Assembly: GCA_023954095.1 (NCBI GenBank)
Contig: JAMLIQ010000007.1
Coordinates: 1 to 64,000 of the forward strand
Source: Burkholderiaceae bacterium
Lineage (GTDB): Bacteria; Pseudomonadota; Gammaproteobacteria; Burkholderiales; Burkholderiaceae_C
Length of the DNA: 64,000 bases
Direction: 5' to 3'
The notes beneath the pieces were generated by a model that did no database searches, was not told where the DNA came from, and was given only the letters and a program-made list of their open reading frames with translations. The position numbers and the translations under genes are program-made. Below, piece after piece: positions 19,501-28,447 of this stretch (position 1 is the first letter of the stretch; every line of letters starts with the position of its first letter).

Positions 19501-19584
19501 CTGTACCGGTTCACACTCAGACCATCGATACAGATCCCTCTCAATTCAGGCAGCACAGATGGCCTGCGCCGGGTATCTGTACTG
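19501..19584. promoter_or_regulatory. Candidate MocR operator region
   Basis: In the 152-base divergent gap between mocR and the DUF2917 gene, CTGTAC occurs at 19501-19506 and 19577-19582, and its near inverse ATACAG at 19528-19533. Spaced CTGTAC-type half-sites are common in MocR promoters, from memory. No clear -35/-10 pair was identified. Confidence 0.35.
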
Positions 19585-19644
19585 CACCAGAAAGCCACAT
19601 GCTGCGGCTGTTGCCGGAGCGGCTGCGCACGCACAGTGGATGGC

Positions 19645-19950
19645 ATGAACCTGCTCCATCTCTCTCCACCCACCCACATACTCCAGCTGACCCTGGCGCC
19701 CGGCCAACCGGTGATGTTGCTGCACTGCCGCGCCGGGCAGCGCGCCTTGCTCGAGGTGCTGTCAGGCCGCCTCTGGCTGACGCAACAGGGACACAGCGAA
19801 GACCTTTTCCTGCAGGCAGGCCAAGGCCTCACCCTGCAAGGCCCTGCCGTGCTGTATGCCGGTGCCGACGGCTCCACACCCCTGCGCCTGCGCTGGGTGC
19901 AGGAGGCAGGCGCACTCCCCGCACAGCCCGCCCGCCTCAGCGCGGCGTGA
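19645..19950 (+). CDS. DUF2917 protein
   Basis: The protein is 101 aa and resembles the DUF2917 family of small cupin-like beta proteins, with GRLWLTQQG and GQGLTLQG strands. Function is unknown. It is transcribed away from the MocR gene, a usual pairing of regulator and target. Its 3' end overlaps the convergent hisD by 14 bases. Confidence 0.7.
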   Translation: MNLLHLSPPTHILQLTLAPGQPVMLLHCRAGQRALLEVLSGRLWLTQQGHSEDLFLQAGQGLTLQGPAVLYAGADGSTPLRLRWVQEAGALPAQPARLSAA

Positions 19951-21259
19951 GGCGCAGCTCGGCCGCCTGGGCGTGCGCCTGCAGGCCCTCGCCATAGGCC
20001 AGCGTGGCGGCAATCGGGCCCAGCACTTGCGCTCCCGCCGCGCTCACCTCGATAAGGCTGCTGCGCTTCTGGAAGTCGTACACGCCCAGCGGCGACGAAA
20101 ACCGCGCCGTGCCGCTGGTGGGCAGCACGTGGTTGGGGCCGGCGCAGTAGTCGCCCAGGGATTCGCTGGTGTAGGCCCCCAGGAAGATGGCGCCCGCGTG
20201 CCTGAGCAGCGGCTCCCAGCGGTGCGGTTCGCGGCTGGAGATTTCGAGGTGCTCGGGCGCGATGCGGTTGGAAATGTCGCACGCCTCTTCCATGCTGCGC
20301 GTATGGATCAGCGCGCCACGTCCCGTCAGGCTCTTGGCAATGATCGCGGCGCGGGGCATGGTGGGCAGCAGGCGGTCGATCTCGCGCTGCACCGCGTCGA
20401 TGTAGGCCGCATCCGGGCACAGCAGGATGCTCTGCGCCAGCTCGTCGTGTTCGGCCTGGCTGAAGAGGTCCATGGCCACCCAGTCGGCAGGCGTGCTGCC
20501 ATCGGCCAGCACCAGAATCTCGCTGGGACCCGCGATCATGTCGATGCCCACGGTGCCGAACACATGCTTCTTGGCGCTGGCCACGTAGGCATTGCCGGGG
20601 CCGGTGATCTTGTCCACCTTGGGCACCGTCTGCGTGCCGTAGGCCAGCGCGCCCACGGCCTGCGCGCCGCCGATGGTGAAGGCGCGCGTGACGCCCGCCA
20701 CGTAAGCGGCGGCGAGCACCAGCATGTTCTTCTCGCCGCGCGGCGTGGGCACGACCATGATGATTTCACCCACGCCCGCCACATGCGCGGGGATGGCGTT
20801 CATGAGCACGCTGCTGGGGTAGGCGGCCTTGCCGCCGGGCACGTAGATGCCCACGCGGTCGAGCGGCGTGACCTTCTGGCCCAGCAGGCTGCCGTCCGCA
20901 TCGCGGTAGCTCCAGCTCTCGCCGCAGGCCTTCTTCTGGGCTTCGTGGTAGCTGCGCACGCGAGCGGCGGCGGCCTGCAGGGCTTCGCGCTGGACGGCGG
21001 GAATGGCGTCGAAGGCGGCCTTGAGTTCGGCCTGCGTCAGCTCCAGCGCCTGCAGCGTGGGGGCTTGCAGCGCATCAAAGCGGGCGGTGTATTCGAGCAC
21101 GGCGGCGTCGCCCCGCTGGCGCACATCGGCCAGGATGTCGGCCACGCGCTGCTCGATGGCGGCGTCCTGGTCGGCCGACCAATGCAGCCGCGCCGCAAAA
21201 TCAGCCTCGAAAGTGGCGCTAGCGCTTGATAGACGGGCGGGAGCAGCTACAAAATTCAT
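19937..21259 (-). CDS. hisD: HisD, histidinol dehydrogenase
   Basis: NAD- and zinc-dependent oxidation of histidinol to histidine (440 aa). Motifs [24 protein letters not shown], the zinc-binding SQAEHDE, APEHLE and the C-terminal [10 protein letters not shown] are present. The first dozen or so residues ([14 protein letters not shown]) are encoded by a palindromic repeat rather than by conserved HisD sequence, so the N-terminus is unusual. It lies 9 bases after hisG in a murA-hisG-hisD run and is separated from hisC by three unrelated genes. Confidence 0.96.
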   Translation of the reverse strand: MNFVAAPARLSSASATFEADFAARLHWSADQDAAIEQRVADILADVRQRGDAAVLEYTARFDALQAPTLQALELTQAELKAAFDAIPAVQREALQAAAARVRSYHEAQKKACGESWSYRDADGSLLGQKVTPLDRVGIYVPGGKAAYPSSVLMNAIPAHVAGVGEIIMVVPTPRGEKNMLVLAAAYVAGVTRAFTIGGAQAVGALAYGTQTVPKVDKITGPGNAYVASAKKHVFGTVGIDMIAGPSEILVLADGSTPADWVAMDLFSQAEHDELAQSILLCPDAAYIDAVQREIDRLLPTMPRAAIIAKSLTGRGALIHTRSMEEACDISNRIAPEHLEISSREPHRWEPLLRHAGAIFLGAYTSESLGDYCAGPNHVLPTSGTARFSSPLGVYDFQKRSSLIEVSAAGAQVLGPIAATLAYGEGLQAHAQAAELRLTPR

Positions 21260-21261
21260 AG
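21211..21261. repeat. AGCGCTT-family palindromic repeat copy forming the hisD 5' end
   Basis: The sequence GGCGCTAGCGCTTGATAGAC through GGAGCAGCTACAAAATTCATAG matches the other copies in this window, including the terminal AGCTA...ATTCATAG block also found at the hisH start. It supplies the hisD start codon and about 15 codons. Confidence 0.7.
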
Positions 21262-21268
21262 TTCAACC

Positions 21269-21934
21269 TCATTCAGCCGGGGGAATGGCAGCAGCAAACG
21301 CGTCGATGATGCGGCGCAGCGGGGCCTGCTTGAGCTTGAGCGCCGCCTGGTTGACCACCAGGTGCGAGCTGATGTCCATGATGCGCTCGACCTCGACCAG
21401 GTGGTTCGCCTTGAGGGTATTGCCGGTGGACACCAGGTCGACAATGGCATCGGCCAGCCCCGTGAGGGGCGCCAGTTCCATGCTGCCGTAGAGCTTGATC
21501 ATGTCCACGTGCACGCCCTTGGTGGCAAAGAAATCGCGGGCGATGGCGGTGTACTTGCTGGCCACCCGCAGGCGGGCGCCCTGGCGCACGGCGTGCTCGT
21601 AGTCAAAATCGGAGCGCACGGCCACGCTCACGCGGCAGCGGGCAATGCGCAGATCCAGCGGCAGGAACAGGCCCGAACGGGCGGCGCCGCCCCATTCGGC
21701 GTTGTGCTCGATCAGCGTGTCCTTGCCGCACACGCCCATGTCGGCGCCGCCGTACTGCACGTAGGTGGGCACATCCGAGGCGCGCACCAGCACTACCCGC
21801 ACGTCGGGCTGGTTGGTTGCCAGAATCAGCTTGCGCGATTTCTCGGGGTCTTCCAGCACCGCGATACCGGCAGACGCCAGCAGGGGCATGATTTCGTCAA
21901 AGATGCGGCCTTTGGAGAGAGCAAGCGTAATCAT
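21269..21934 (-). CDS. hisG: HisG, ATP phosphoribosyltransferase (short form)
   Basis: First, committed step of histidine synthesis. The protein is 221 aa, the short form that lacks the C-terminal regulatory domain and needs HisZ as partner; hisZ is not in this window. Motifs [22 protein letters not shown] and the PRPP-binding [12 protein letters not shown] are intact. The ATG overlaps the murA stop by one base. Confidence 0.96.
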   Translation of the reverse strand: MITLALSKGRIFDEIMPLLASAGIAVLEDPEKSRKLILATNQPDVRVVLVRASDVPTYVQYGGADMGVCGKDTLIEHNAEWGGAARSGLFLPLDLRIARCRVSVAVRSDFDYEHAVRQGARLRVASKYTAIARDFFATKGVHVDMIKLYGSMELAPLTGLADAIVDLVSTGNTLKANHLVEVERIMDISSHLVVNQAALKLKQAPLRRIIDAFAAAIPPAE

Positions 21935-23202
21935 CAGATCCTTTCGATGTCTGCGCCCAGGCCGCGCAGTTTGGCTTCCATGCAGTCGTAGCCGCGGTCA
22001 AGGTGGTAGATGCGGTCCACCACGGTCTCGCCCTCGGCCACCAGGCCGGCAATGACCAGGCTGGCCGAGGCGCGCAGGTCGGTGGCCATGACGGTGGCGC
22101 CCGAGAGGCGCGGCACGCCTTCGGACACGGCCACCCGGCCATCGACCTGGATGTGTGCACCCAGCCGCACCAGTTCGTTCACGTGCATGAAACGGTTTTC
22201 AAAAATGGTCTCGGTCACCGTGGCCGTGCCCTGCGCCACGCAGTTGAGCGCCATGAACTGGGCCTGCATGTCGGTGGGAAAGCCCGGGTATTCGGTCGTG
22301 CGGAAGCCCTGCGCCTTGAGCTGCCCGGCCCCTGCGCTGCGCACGCGAATGCCTCCGTCCACGGCCTGCACCTGGGCGCCCGCCTCGCGCAGTTTCTCGA
22401 TGACGGCATCGAGGTGGTCGAAGCGCGCATGGCGCAGAAAGGCATCGCCCCCGGTGGCCGCCACGGCGCACAGGAAGGTGCCGGCCTCGATGCGGTCGGC
22501 CACCACGGCATGCGTGCAGCCGTGCAGCTGCTCCACTCCCTGGATGCGGATGCGGCTGGTGCCATGGCCTTCGATCTGCGCGCCCATGGCGATCAGCATT
22601 TCGGCCAGATCGGAGATTTCGGGCTCCTGCGCGGCGTTTTCCAGTACCGTCTCGCCCTCGGCCAACGCGGCAGCCATGAGGAAATTCTCGGTGCCTGTGA
22701 CCGTCACCATGTCGGTGGTGATGCGCGCGCCCTGCAGGCGCGTGCGGCCCTCGGGCAGGCGGGCAATCATGTAGCCGTGCTCGACCACGATCTCGGCACC
22801 CATGGCCGTGAGCCCCTTGATATGCTGGTCCACCGGGCGCGATCCAATGGCGCAGCCGCCCGGCAGCGATACCGTGGCCTCGCCAAAGCGCGCCAGCAGC
22901 GGGCCGAGGGCCAGCACCGAGGCGCGCATGGTCTTGACCAGCTCGTACGGCGCTTCGGGCGTGTTCAGGCCGCTGGCATCAATGCGCACGCTGCCGTCGT
23001 CGCCGCGCTCGGCCACCACGCCCATGTTGCGGATGAGCTTGAGCATGGTGCTCACATCCTGCAGCCGGGGCACGTTGCGCAGCACCACCGGCCCGGCCGT
23101 CAGCAGCGCGGCGCACAGCTCGGGCAGGGCCGCATTCTTGGCGCCCGAGACCGGCACCTCGCCCTGCAAGGGGCGGCCACCGCGGATGAGGAGCTTGTCC
23201 AT
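21934..23202 (-). CDS. murA: MurA, UDP-GlcNAc 1-carboxyvinyltransferase
   Basis: First committed step of peptidoglycan synthesis (PEP transfer to UDP-GlcNAc). The protein is 422 aa from the ATG at 23202; a TTG three codons upstream is the alternative. Motifs [11 protein letters not shown], catalytic Cys in [14 protein letters not shown] and GYPTD-like FPTDMQAQ are present. The fosfomycin-sensitive Cys is retained. It sits in the mla-ibaG-murA order also found in E. coli. Confidence 0.97.
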   Translation of the reverse strand: MDKLLIRGGRPLQGEVPVSGAKNAALPELCAALLTAGPVVLRNVPRLQDVSTMLKLIRNMGVVAERGDDGSVRIDASGLNTPEAPYELVKTMRASVLALGPLLARFGEATVSLPGGCAIGSRPVDQHIKGLTAMGAEIVVEHGYMIARLPEGRTRLQGARITTDMVTVTGTENFLMAAALAEGETVLENAAQEPEISDLAEMLIAMGAQIEGHGTSRIRIQGVEQLHGCTHAVVADRIEAGTFLCAVAATGGDAFLRHARFDHLDAVIEKLREAGAQVQAVDGGIRVRSAGAGQLKAQGFRTTEYPGFPTDMQAQFMALNCVAQGTATVTETIFENRFMHVNELVRLGAHIQVDGRVAVSEGVPRLSGATVMATDLRASASLVIAGLVAEGETVVDRIYHLDRGYDCMEAKLRGLGADIERI

Positions 23203-23227
23203 GGTCAGCAATTCAAAATAAGAATAA

Positions 23228-23280
23228 AAACAGGGTTCAGCGCTGATGAATCAAGCGCCATTAGCTATATTTCTAATAGT
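23228..23280. repeat. AGCGCTT-family palindromic repeat copy, murA-ibaG gap
   Basis: AGCGCTGATGAATCAAGCGCC forms a stem-loop followed by ATTAGCTATATTTCTAATAG. It occupies most of the 88-base gap between ibaG and murA and might act as a partial transcription barrier or RNA stabiliser. Confidence 0.65.
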
Positions 23281-23290
23281 AAACAACCCA

Positions 23291-23536
23291 TCAATGCTCT
23301 GCCTGGGCTGCCCATTCGGCGGGAGTGAAGGTTTTCATGGACAGGGCATGCACTTCGTCGGTCAGCATCTTGCCGCCCAACGTCGCATAAACACGCTGGT
23401 GGCGCGCAATGGCGCGTTTGCCTTCGAATTCAGGCGAAACAATGGTGGCGTACCAGTGGCGTCCATCGCCTTCGAGCGTGATGTATTCACAGGCCAGGCC
23501 CGTGCTGATGAGGTTGCGGATTTCGTCAGCAGTCAT
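23291..23536 (-). CDS. ibaG: IbaG, BolA-family protein
   Basis: BolA-like protein (81 aa) that with monothiol glutaredoxins takes part in iron-sulfur handling. The fold residues HWYATIVSPEFEGKRAIARHQRVY and the conserved His in VHALSMKTFT are present. Position between the mla genes and murA matches E. coli ibaG (yrbA). Confidence 0.92.
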   Translation of the reverse strand: MTADEIRNLISTGLACEYITLEGDGRHWYATIVSPEFEGKRAIARHQRVYATLGGKMLTDEVHALSMKTFTPAEWAAQAEH

Positions 23537-23621
23537 GTCAGGTTTCCAGGAAAAGCCGCCCGCACCCTACAGGCCTGCGGACAGAGAACAGCGGCACCCG
23601 GCCGCCAACGGCGCGCGCGGG

Positions 23622-24377
23622 TCATGAACGAATCTTGTACCCGGTGCGCAGCAAACGCAGGGCCAGGGCACTCACACACAGCCAGGCCGTGCCCACGATG
23701 CCCAGACTCAGCCAGGGAGAAGCATCGCTCTGGCCGAAAAACCCGTACCGGAACCCGTCGATCATGTAGAAGAACGGATTCAGGTGGCTCACCGCCTGCC
23801 AGAACGGCGGCAGCGAACCGATGGAATAGAACACGCCCGAGAGAAACGTCATGGGCACGATGATGAAGTTCTGGAAGGCCGCCATCTGGTCGAACTTGTC
23901 GGCCCACAGCCCCGCAATGATGCCCAGCGTGGCCAGCAGCGCCGCCCCCAGCAGGGCAAACACGATGATCCACAGCGGCGCCGCCAGCTCGGGCAGTGCA
24001 AAAAACAGTGTGACCAGAAAAACGCCCAATCCCACCACCAGCCCCCGCACCATGGACGAACCCACATAGGCTACAAACCACGCGCGGTGCGACATGGGCG
24101 TGAGCAGCTGGAACACCAGGCTGCCCATGATCTTGCTCTGCACCAGGCTGGACGAGCTGTTGGCAAAGGCATTCTGCAACACGCTCATCATCACCAGGCC
24201 AGGCACCAGGAAGGTGGTGTAGCCAATACGGTCGTACACCTTCACATGGTCCTCCAGCACATGGCCGAAGATCAGCAGGTAGAGCACGGCGGTGAGCACG
24301 GGGGCGCCTACCGTCTGGAAGCTGACCTTCCAGAAGCGCAGCACTTCCTTGTAGAAAAGCATCTGCCAGCCGGTCAT
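23622..24377 (-). CDS. ABC-2 type exporter permease (YadH-like)
   Basis: The protein is 251 aa with six hydrophobic segments and the ABC-2 signature region around HLNPFFYMIDGFRYGFFGQSD. It closely resembles the YadH/NodJ group of export permeases; the substrate is unknown. The ATG overlaps the ATPase stop (ATGA). Its position in the mla-murA operon suggests an envelope role, but this is inference. Confidence 0.9.
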   Translation of the reverse strand: MTGWQMLFYKEVLRFWKVSFQTVGAPVLTAVLYLLIFGHVLEDHVKVYDRIGYTTFLVPGLVMMSVLQNAFANSSSSLVQSKIMGSLVFQLLTPMSHRAWFVAYVGSSMVRGLVVGLGVFLVTLFFALPELAAPLWIIVFALLGAALLATLGIIAGLWADKFDQMAAFQNFIIVPMTFLSGVFYSIGSLPPFWQAVSHLNPFFYMIDGFRYGFFGQSDASPWLSLGIVGTAWLCVSALALRLLRTGYKIRS

Positions 24378-25327
24378 GCGTACCCCCATGGCTGCGGGGA
24401 TGCGCCAGCGGTTTCCTCGGACGCCGCGGCGGCGGCCATGACGTTGAGGAACACGTCCTCCAGGTCGGCACGGCGGATCTCGATGTCCTGCACCTCGACA
24501 CCGGCCTCGCGCAGCGTGGCCAGATGGCGCTCGATGTCCTGCGCATCGTTGGCTGCCAACTGCACCACCCGCCCCGTCACCCGGGCCTGGGCGGCCAGCG
24601 CACCGGGCAAGGCGCTGTCGGTCTTGAAGACCAGCACATTGCCCGAGGCCGCCTTGAGCAGCTCGCTGGTGCGGTCGAGCGCCACCACACGCCCGTTCTT
24701 GAGCATGGCAATGCGCCCGCACAAGGCCTCGGCTTCTTCCAGGTAATGCGTCGTCAGCAAGACGGTGTGCCCCTGCTTGTTGAGCTTGGCGATGAAATGC
24801 CAGAGCGTCTGGCGCAACTCCACATCGACCCCGGCCGTGGGCTCGTCCAGCACAATGATGGGCGGCTTGTGCACCAGCGCCTGGGCGACCAGCACGCGGC
24901 GCTTCATGCCGCCCGAGAGCTGGCGCATATTGGCCTGGGCCTTGTCGGTCAGGCCCAGGCTGTGCAGCAATTCGTCGATCCAGTCGTCATTGCCCTTGAC
25001 GCCAAAGTAGCCCGACTGGAAGCGCAGCGCCTCGCGCACATTGAAGAACGGATCGAACACCAGTTCCTGCGGCACCACCCCCAGCTTGCGGCGCGCCTGC
25101 GCATAGTCCTGCTGCACATCGCTGCCCTGCACCAGCACACGGCCGCTGCTGGCGCGCGCCAGGCCCGCCAGAATGCTGATGAGCGTGGTCTTGCCTGCGC
25201 CATTGGGGCCCAGCAGGCCGAAGAATTCGCCCTCCTCGATGTCCAGGCCCACCCCGCTGAGTGCGTGGAAAGGGCCCCGGGGCGTGGAATAGGTCTTGGA
25301 AACGGACTGGAAGGAGACTGCGGGCAT
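24374..25327 (-). CDS. ABC exporter ATPase (YadG-like)
   Basis: The protein is 317 aa. Walker A GPNGAGKTT, signature LSGGMKRR, Walker B IIVLDEPTAGVD and an H-loop (LLTTHYLEEAE) are all intact, so it should be active. The start at 25327 (MPAVSFQSVSKTY) is preferred over a longer open frame that adds 68 non-conserved residues. It pairs with the downstream permease. Confidence 0.92.
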   Translation of the reverse strand: MPAVSFQSVSKTYSTPRGPFHALSGVGLDIEEGEFFGLLGPNGAGKTTLISILAGLARASSGRVLVQGSDVQQDYAQARRKLGVVPQELVFDPFFNVREALRFQSGYFGVKGNDDWIDELLHSLGLTDKAQANMRQLSGGMKRRVLVAQALVHKPPIIVLDEPTAGVDVELRQTLWHFIAKLNKQGHTVLLTTHYLEEAEALCGRIAMLKNGRVVALDRTSELLKAASGNVLVFKTDSALPGALAAQARVTGRVVQLAANDAQDIERHLATLREAGVEVQDIEIRRADLEDVFLNVMAAAAASEETAGASPQPWGYA

Positions 25328-25404
25328 GGGAGAAAGCGATTTTACGGCCTCGGCCCGCCCCGGCTTGCGGCCGCAGCCCTGCACCGCTACAGGCCATGGG
25401 GCCA

Positions 25405-25695
25405 TCACACCCCAGAGGCGTGCGCGGTGAGCAAGGAGTCCACGCCGTACAGCGCAGCCATGCCCGCCAGTGCCGGGGGCAAATCCTGAATGGACAGGGT
25501 TTTCTGGTGTGCCACAGCGTCGCGGCGACATTCCAGCAGCACAGCCAGCGCCGAACTGTCGAACACACGCAGCGCCCCAGCGTCGATCACCCAGTGCGAT
25601 GCCTGGCCCGCGCGCAGCCCCTGCAGCAACAGGCCGAGCACGCTGCTGGCCTGGCGGTGCGTCAGTTCTGCCGGCAAGGCCAGCACCACGTCCAT
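25405..25695 (-). CDS. mlaB: MlaB-like STAS-domain protein
   Basis: Small STAS-domain subunit (96 aa) of the Mla phospholipid ABC complex. The sequence DAGALRVFDSSALAVLLECRR is the typical STAS core with the conserved Ser. Two starts are possible; the ATG at 25695 avoids overlapping mlaC and has an AAGGG about ten bases upstream. Confidence 0.85.
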   Translation of the reverse strand: MDVVLALPAELTHRQASSVLGLLLQGLRAGQASHWVIDAGALRVFDSSALAVLLECRRDAVAHQKTLSIQDLPPALAGMAALYGVDSLLTAHASGV

Positions 25696-25699
25696 GCCG

Positions 25700-26338
25700 T
25701 CAGCCCTTGGCATTGCTCAGGTTGCGGGCGGCCAGGGCATCGATCAGGCCGTCAATGCCTTTGGCGTTGATTTCCCGGGCAAACTGGCTGCGGTAGGTTT
25801 CCACCAGCCAGGCGCCCAGAACGTTGAGGTTGTAGATCTTCCAGCCGGTCCCCTGGCCCGGGGTTTTCTCCAGCCAGTAGTCCAGCTGTATCGGATCTCC
25901 CCGGCCCCGCACCTCCGTGCGCACCAGCACGTCCTTGTCCTCCGGGCTGGCCCGCAGCGGCTTGACGTGGACCGTCTGGTCACTCACCTGCGCCAAGGCA
26001 CCGGCATAGGTGCGCACCAGCAGAGTCTTGAATTCATCCTGCAGCCGCTTTTGCTGCTCGGGGCTGGCCTTGCGCCAGCCCGGACCCACGGCTGCTGCCG
26101 TCATGCGGCGGAAATTCACGTTCGGCATGATGGTCTTGTCCACCAGCGCGATGACCTTGTCGAGATCGCCGGCCTTGATGGATTTGTCGGCACGCAGGGC
26201 ATCGAGCACTTCGGTGGACAGGCGCTGCACCATCGCATCGGGCGCCTCATCGGCCGCATGCACGGCCCCTGCTCCCGCCAAAGCCCATACAGCCGCCAAG
26301 CTGGCCACCAGGCGACCCAGAAAACGTCGGTTCATCAT
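25700..26338 (-). CDS. mlaC: MlaC, periplasmic phospholipid-binding protein
   Basis: Shuttles phospholipid between the MlaA complex in the outer membrane and MlaFEDB in the inner membrane. The protein is 212 aa with a signal peptide ending near AVHA. Family features such as NFRRMTAAAVGPGWRKAS and WLVETYRSQFAREI are present. Confidence 0.94.
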   Translation of the reverse strand: MMNRRFLGRLVASLAAVWALAGAGAVHAADEAPDAMVQRLSTEVLDALRADKSIKAGDLDKVIALVDKTIMPNVNFRRMTAAAVGPGWRKASPEQQKRLQDEFKTLLVRTYAGALAQVSDQTVHVKPLRASPEDKDVLVRTEVRGRGDPIQLDYWLEKTPGQGTGWKIYNLNVLGAWLVETYRSQFAREINAKGIDGLIDALAARNLSNAKG

Positions 26339-26371
26339 TTCTTCCTCACTTCATTGCGCCTGCACCCAGGC

Positions 26372-27166
26372 TCACTCTTGCGGTTCCGGGGGCAGGCGAC
26401 CGTCATCGCTGCCCGGCGCAGGCCCACGCCCGGCGGCATCGGCAGCCCGCTGGCTGCGCACCTGCAGGAACACGTCGCGCGTAAAGCTGTATTTGTCCAG
26501 CGCCGCGCCGTCGAGCACTTCGCCCGCACGCAGCAGGTTCGCACGGGTATCCACCGCACGCAGCGCATACAGACTGTTGCGGGCGGGTATGGGATCGACA
26601 TGGCGCACGGGGTTGCCCCGCATGTCCACCGGCAAAGCCAGCGTGTCGCGCACCGTGGACGGTCCCAGAATGGGCAGCACCAGATAGGGACCCGGCGGCA
26701 TGCCCCAGCGTCCCAGCGTCAACCCGAAATCCTGCTTGTGCCGCTCCAGCCCCATCTCGCTGGCCACATCGAGCACGCCGCCCAGACCCATGATGGTGTT
26801 GATACCTACGCGGAAGAAGCTCGACAAGGCCCCCTCGGCACGCAGTTGCAAGGTGTTGTTGACAAACGACCAGGCGTCACCCAGGTTGGAGAAGAAATTG
26901 CTGACCCCGGTGCGCACCGGCGCAGGCGTGGCCTGCTGGTAGGCCGTGGCCACGGGTTTGAGCAAGGCCGAATCCACTGCATCGTTGAACCGCGTCATGC
27001 TGCGGTTGTAGGGCTCCAGCGGATCATCGGGATGGGCCTGCGGGCCACTGGCGCAGCCCGCCAGCACCAGCGCACCCAACAAAAGCGCCGCAGTCCGGGC
27101 AGCGCCCGGCAACGTGGCAGTTGGTTCTTCAGGGCGGAGAACGCCCTCGGTCGTGGCGGTAGTCAT
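26372..27166 (-). CDS. mlaA: MlaA (VacJ), outer-membrane lipoprotein
   Basis: Outer-membrane component of the phospholipid retrograde pathway (264 aa). Lipobox LVLAGC lies at about residue 38, a long leader; the only ATG available is at 27166, overlapping mlaD by four bases. The core DPLEPYNRSMTRFNDAVD, GLGGVLDVASEMGL and GPYLVLPILGPSTVRD are typical. In E. coli mlaA is unlinked; here it is inside the operon. The C-terminal tail is Pro- and Gly-rich. Confidence 0.94.
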   Translation of the reverse strand: MTTATTEGVLRPEEPTATLPGAARTAALLLGALVLAGCASGPQAHPDDPLEPYNRSMTRFNDAVDSALLKPVATAYQQATPAPVRTGVSNFFSNLGDAWSFVNNTLQLRAEGALSSFFRVGINTIMGLGGVLDVASEMGLERHKQDFGLTLGRWGMPPGPYLVLPILGPSTVRDTLALPVDMRGNPVRHVDPIPARNSLYALRAVDTRANLLRAGEVLDGAALDKYSFTRDVFLQVRSQRAADAAGRGPAPGSDDGRLPPEPQE

Positions 27167-27645
27167 TTGCTGCTGTCTGCTGGGGGCACGCCTTCGGCGG
27201 CTTTGTTGAAGAGGAACTGGCTGATGAGGTTTTCCAGCACGATGGCGGACTGCGTGGCGGCCACGACATCCCCCGGTGCCAGATTGTGCTCGTCCGCACC
27301 GGCCTCGATGCCGATGTACTGCTCTCCCAGCAAGCCACTGGTGAGAATCTTGAGCGAACTGTCTTTCGGGAAAGCATACCGGTCCTGCAATTGCAGCGTG
27401 ACCCGCGCCTGGTAAATCTTGTCATCAAACGTGATCGATTCCACACGCCCCACCACCACGCCTGCGCTGCGCACCGCCGCCTGGGGCTTGAGGCCGCCAA
27501 TGTTGTCGAATCGCGCCGTCACGCGGTAGCCCGACTGGAAATTCAGGGTCAGCAGATTGGCTGATTGCAGCGCCAGAAACACCAGCGCAACCACACCGAG
27601 CATGACGAAAAGGCCGACCCAGACATCGTTCTTGGACTGCTGCAT
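27163..27645 (-). CDS. mlaD: MlaD, MCE-domain protein
   Basis: Inner-membrane-anchored MCE protein (160 aa) that forms the hexameric ring of the Mla transporter. One N-terminal membrane helix (VWVGLFVMLGVVALVFLAL) is followed by the MCE domain containing GLKPQAAVRSAGVVVGRV and LLGEQYIGIEAG. Confidence 0.95.
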   Translation of the reverse strand: MQQSKNDVWVGLFVMLGVVALVFLALQSANLLTLNFQSGYRVTARFDNIGGLKPQAAVRSAGVVVGRVESITFDDKIYQARVTLQLQDRYAFPKDSSLKILTSGLLGEQYIGIEAGADEHNLAPGDVVAATQSAIVLENLISQFLFNKAAEGVPPADSSK

Positions 27646-27664
27646 CGTTATTCCTTCTTTCTCT

Positions 27665-28447
27665 TCAGATACTGAACATCAGGGTCGTGAGGATGAAGTC
27701 CAGACCCAACACGGCCAGAGACGCCATCACCACGGTGCGCGTCGTGGCCCGCGACACACCTTCGGGCGTGGGCCGGGCCGTGTAGCCCTGCAGCAGCGCC
27801 ACAAAGGTGACCGTGAAACCAAAAACGATGCTTTTCACGACACCGTTGCCCACATCGCTGAAAACATCCACACCGCCCTGCATCTGGCTCCAGAAAGAGC
27901 CGCCGTCGATGCCGATCATGCCGACCGCCACCACCCAGCCGCCAATCACGCCCACCGCACTGAACACCGCCGCCAGCACCGGCATGGCCACCACCCCGGC
28001 CCAGAAACGCGGAGCAAGAATGCGGCGCTCAGGGTCAACCGCCATCATCTCCATGGCGCTGAGCTGCTCGCCGGCACGCATCAGGCCGATCTCGGCGGTC
28101 AGCGAGGTACCGGCGCGCCCGGCAAACAGCAGCGCCGTGATCACCGGCCCGAGTTCACGCAGCAGGCTCAGCGCCACCAGTTGCCCCAGCGCCTCGGTCG
28201 AACCAAAATCCTGCAGCGTGTAGTAGCCCTGCAGGGCCAGCACGAACCCCACAAAAAGGCCCGACACGGTAATGATGGCCAGCGAGTAATTGCCCAGAAA
28301 ATGCACCTGGTCGCGCACCAGGCCCGGACGCTGCCATACCGCCGGAAACAATCCCAGCAGGCGCGCGAACAGACGCGCCCCCAGGCCGATGTCGGCGAGC
28401 TTGCGCCGCACGGCGAAGCCCAGGTCGGCAGGGTGGTACCAGCTCAT
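27665..28447 (-). CDS. mlaE: MlaE, phospholipid ABC permease
   Basis: Permease subunit (260 aa) with about five membrane helices. The conserved loop TALLFAGRAGTSLTAEIGLM and EQLSAMEMMAVDPERRI are diagnostic of the MlaE family. Its ATG overlaps the mlaF stop. Confidence 0.95.
   Translation of the reverse strand: MSWYHPADLGFAVRRKLADIGLGARLFARLLGLFPAVWQRPGLVRDQVHFLGNYSLAIITVSGLFVGFVLALQGYYTLQDFGSTEALGQLVALSLLRELGPVITALLFAGRAGTSLTAEIGLMRAGEQLSAMEMMAVDPERRILAPRFWAGVVAMPVLAAVFSAVGVIGGWVVAVGMIGIDGGSFWSQMQGGVDVFSDVGNGVVKSIVFGFTVTFVALLQGYTARPTPEGVSRATTRTVVMASLAVLGLDFILTTLMFSI

Noticed and set aside
25490..27415. 641-codon open frame on the + strand
   Set aside because: Antisense to mlaB, mlaC, mlaA and mlaD, which are all convincing.
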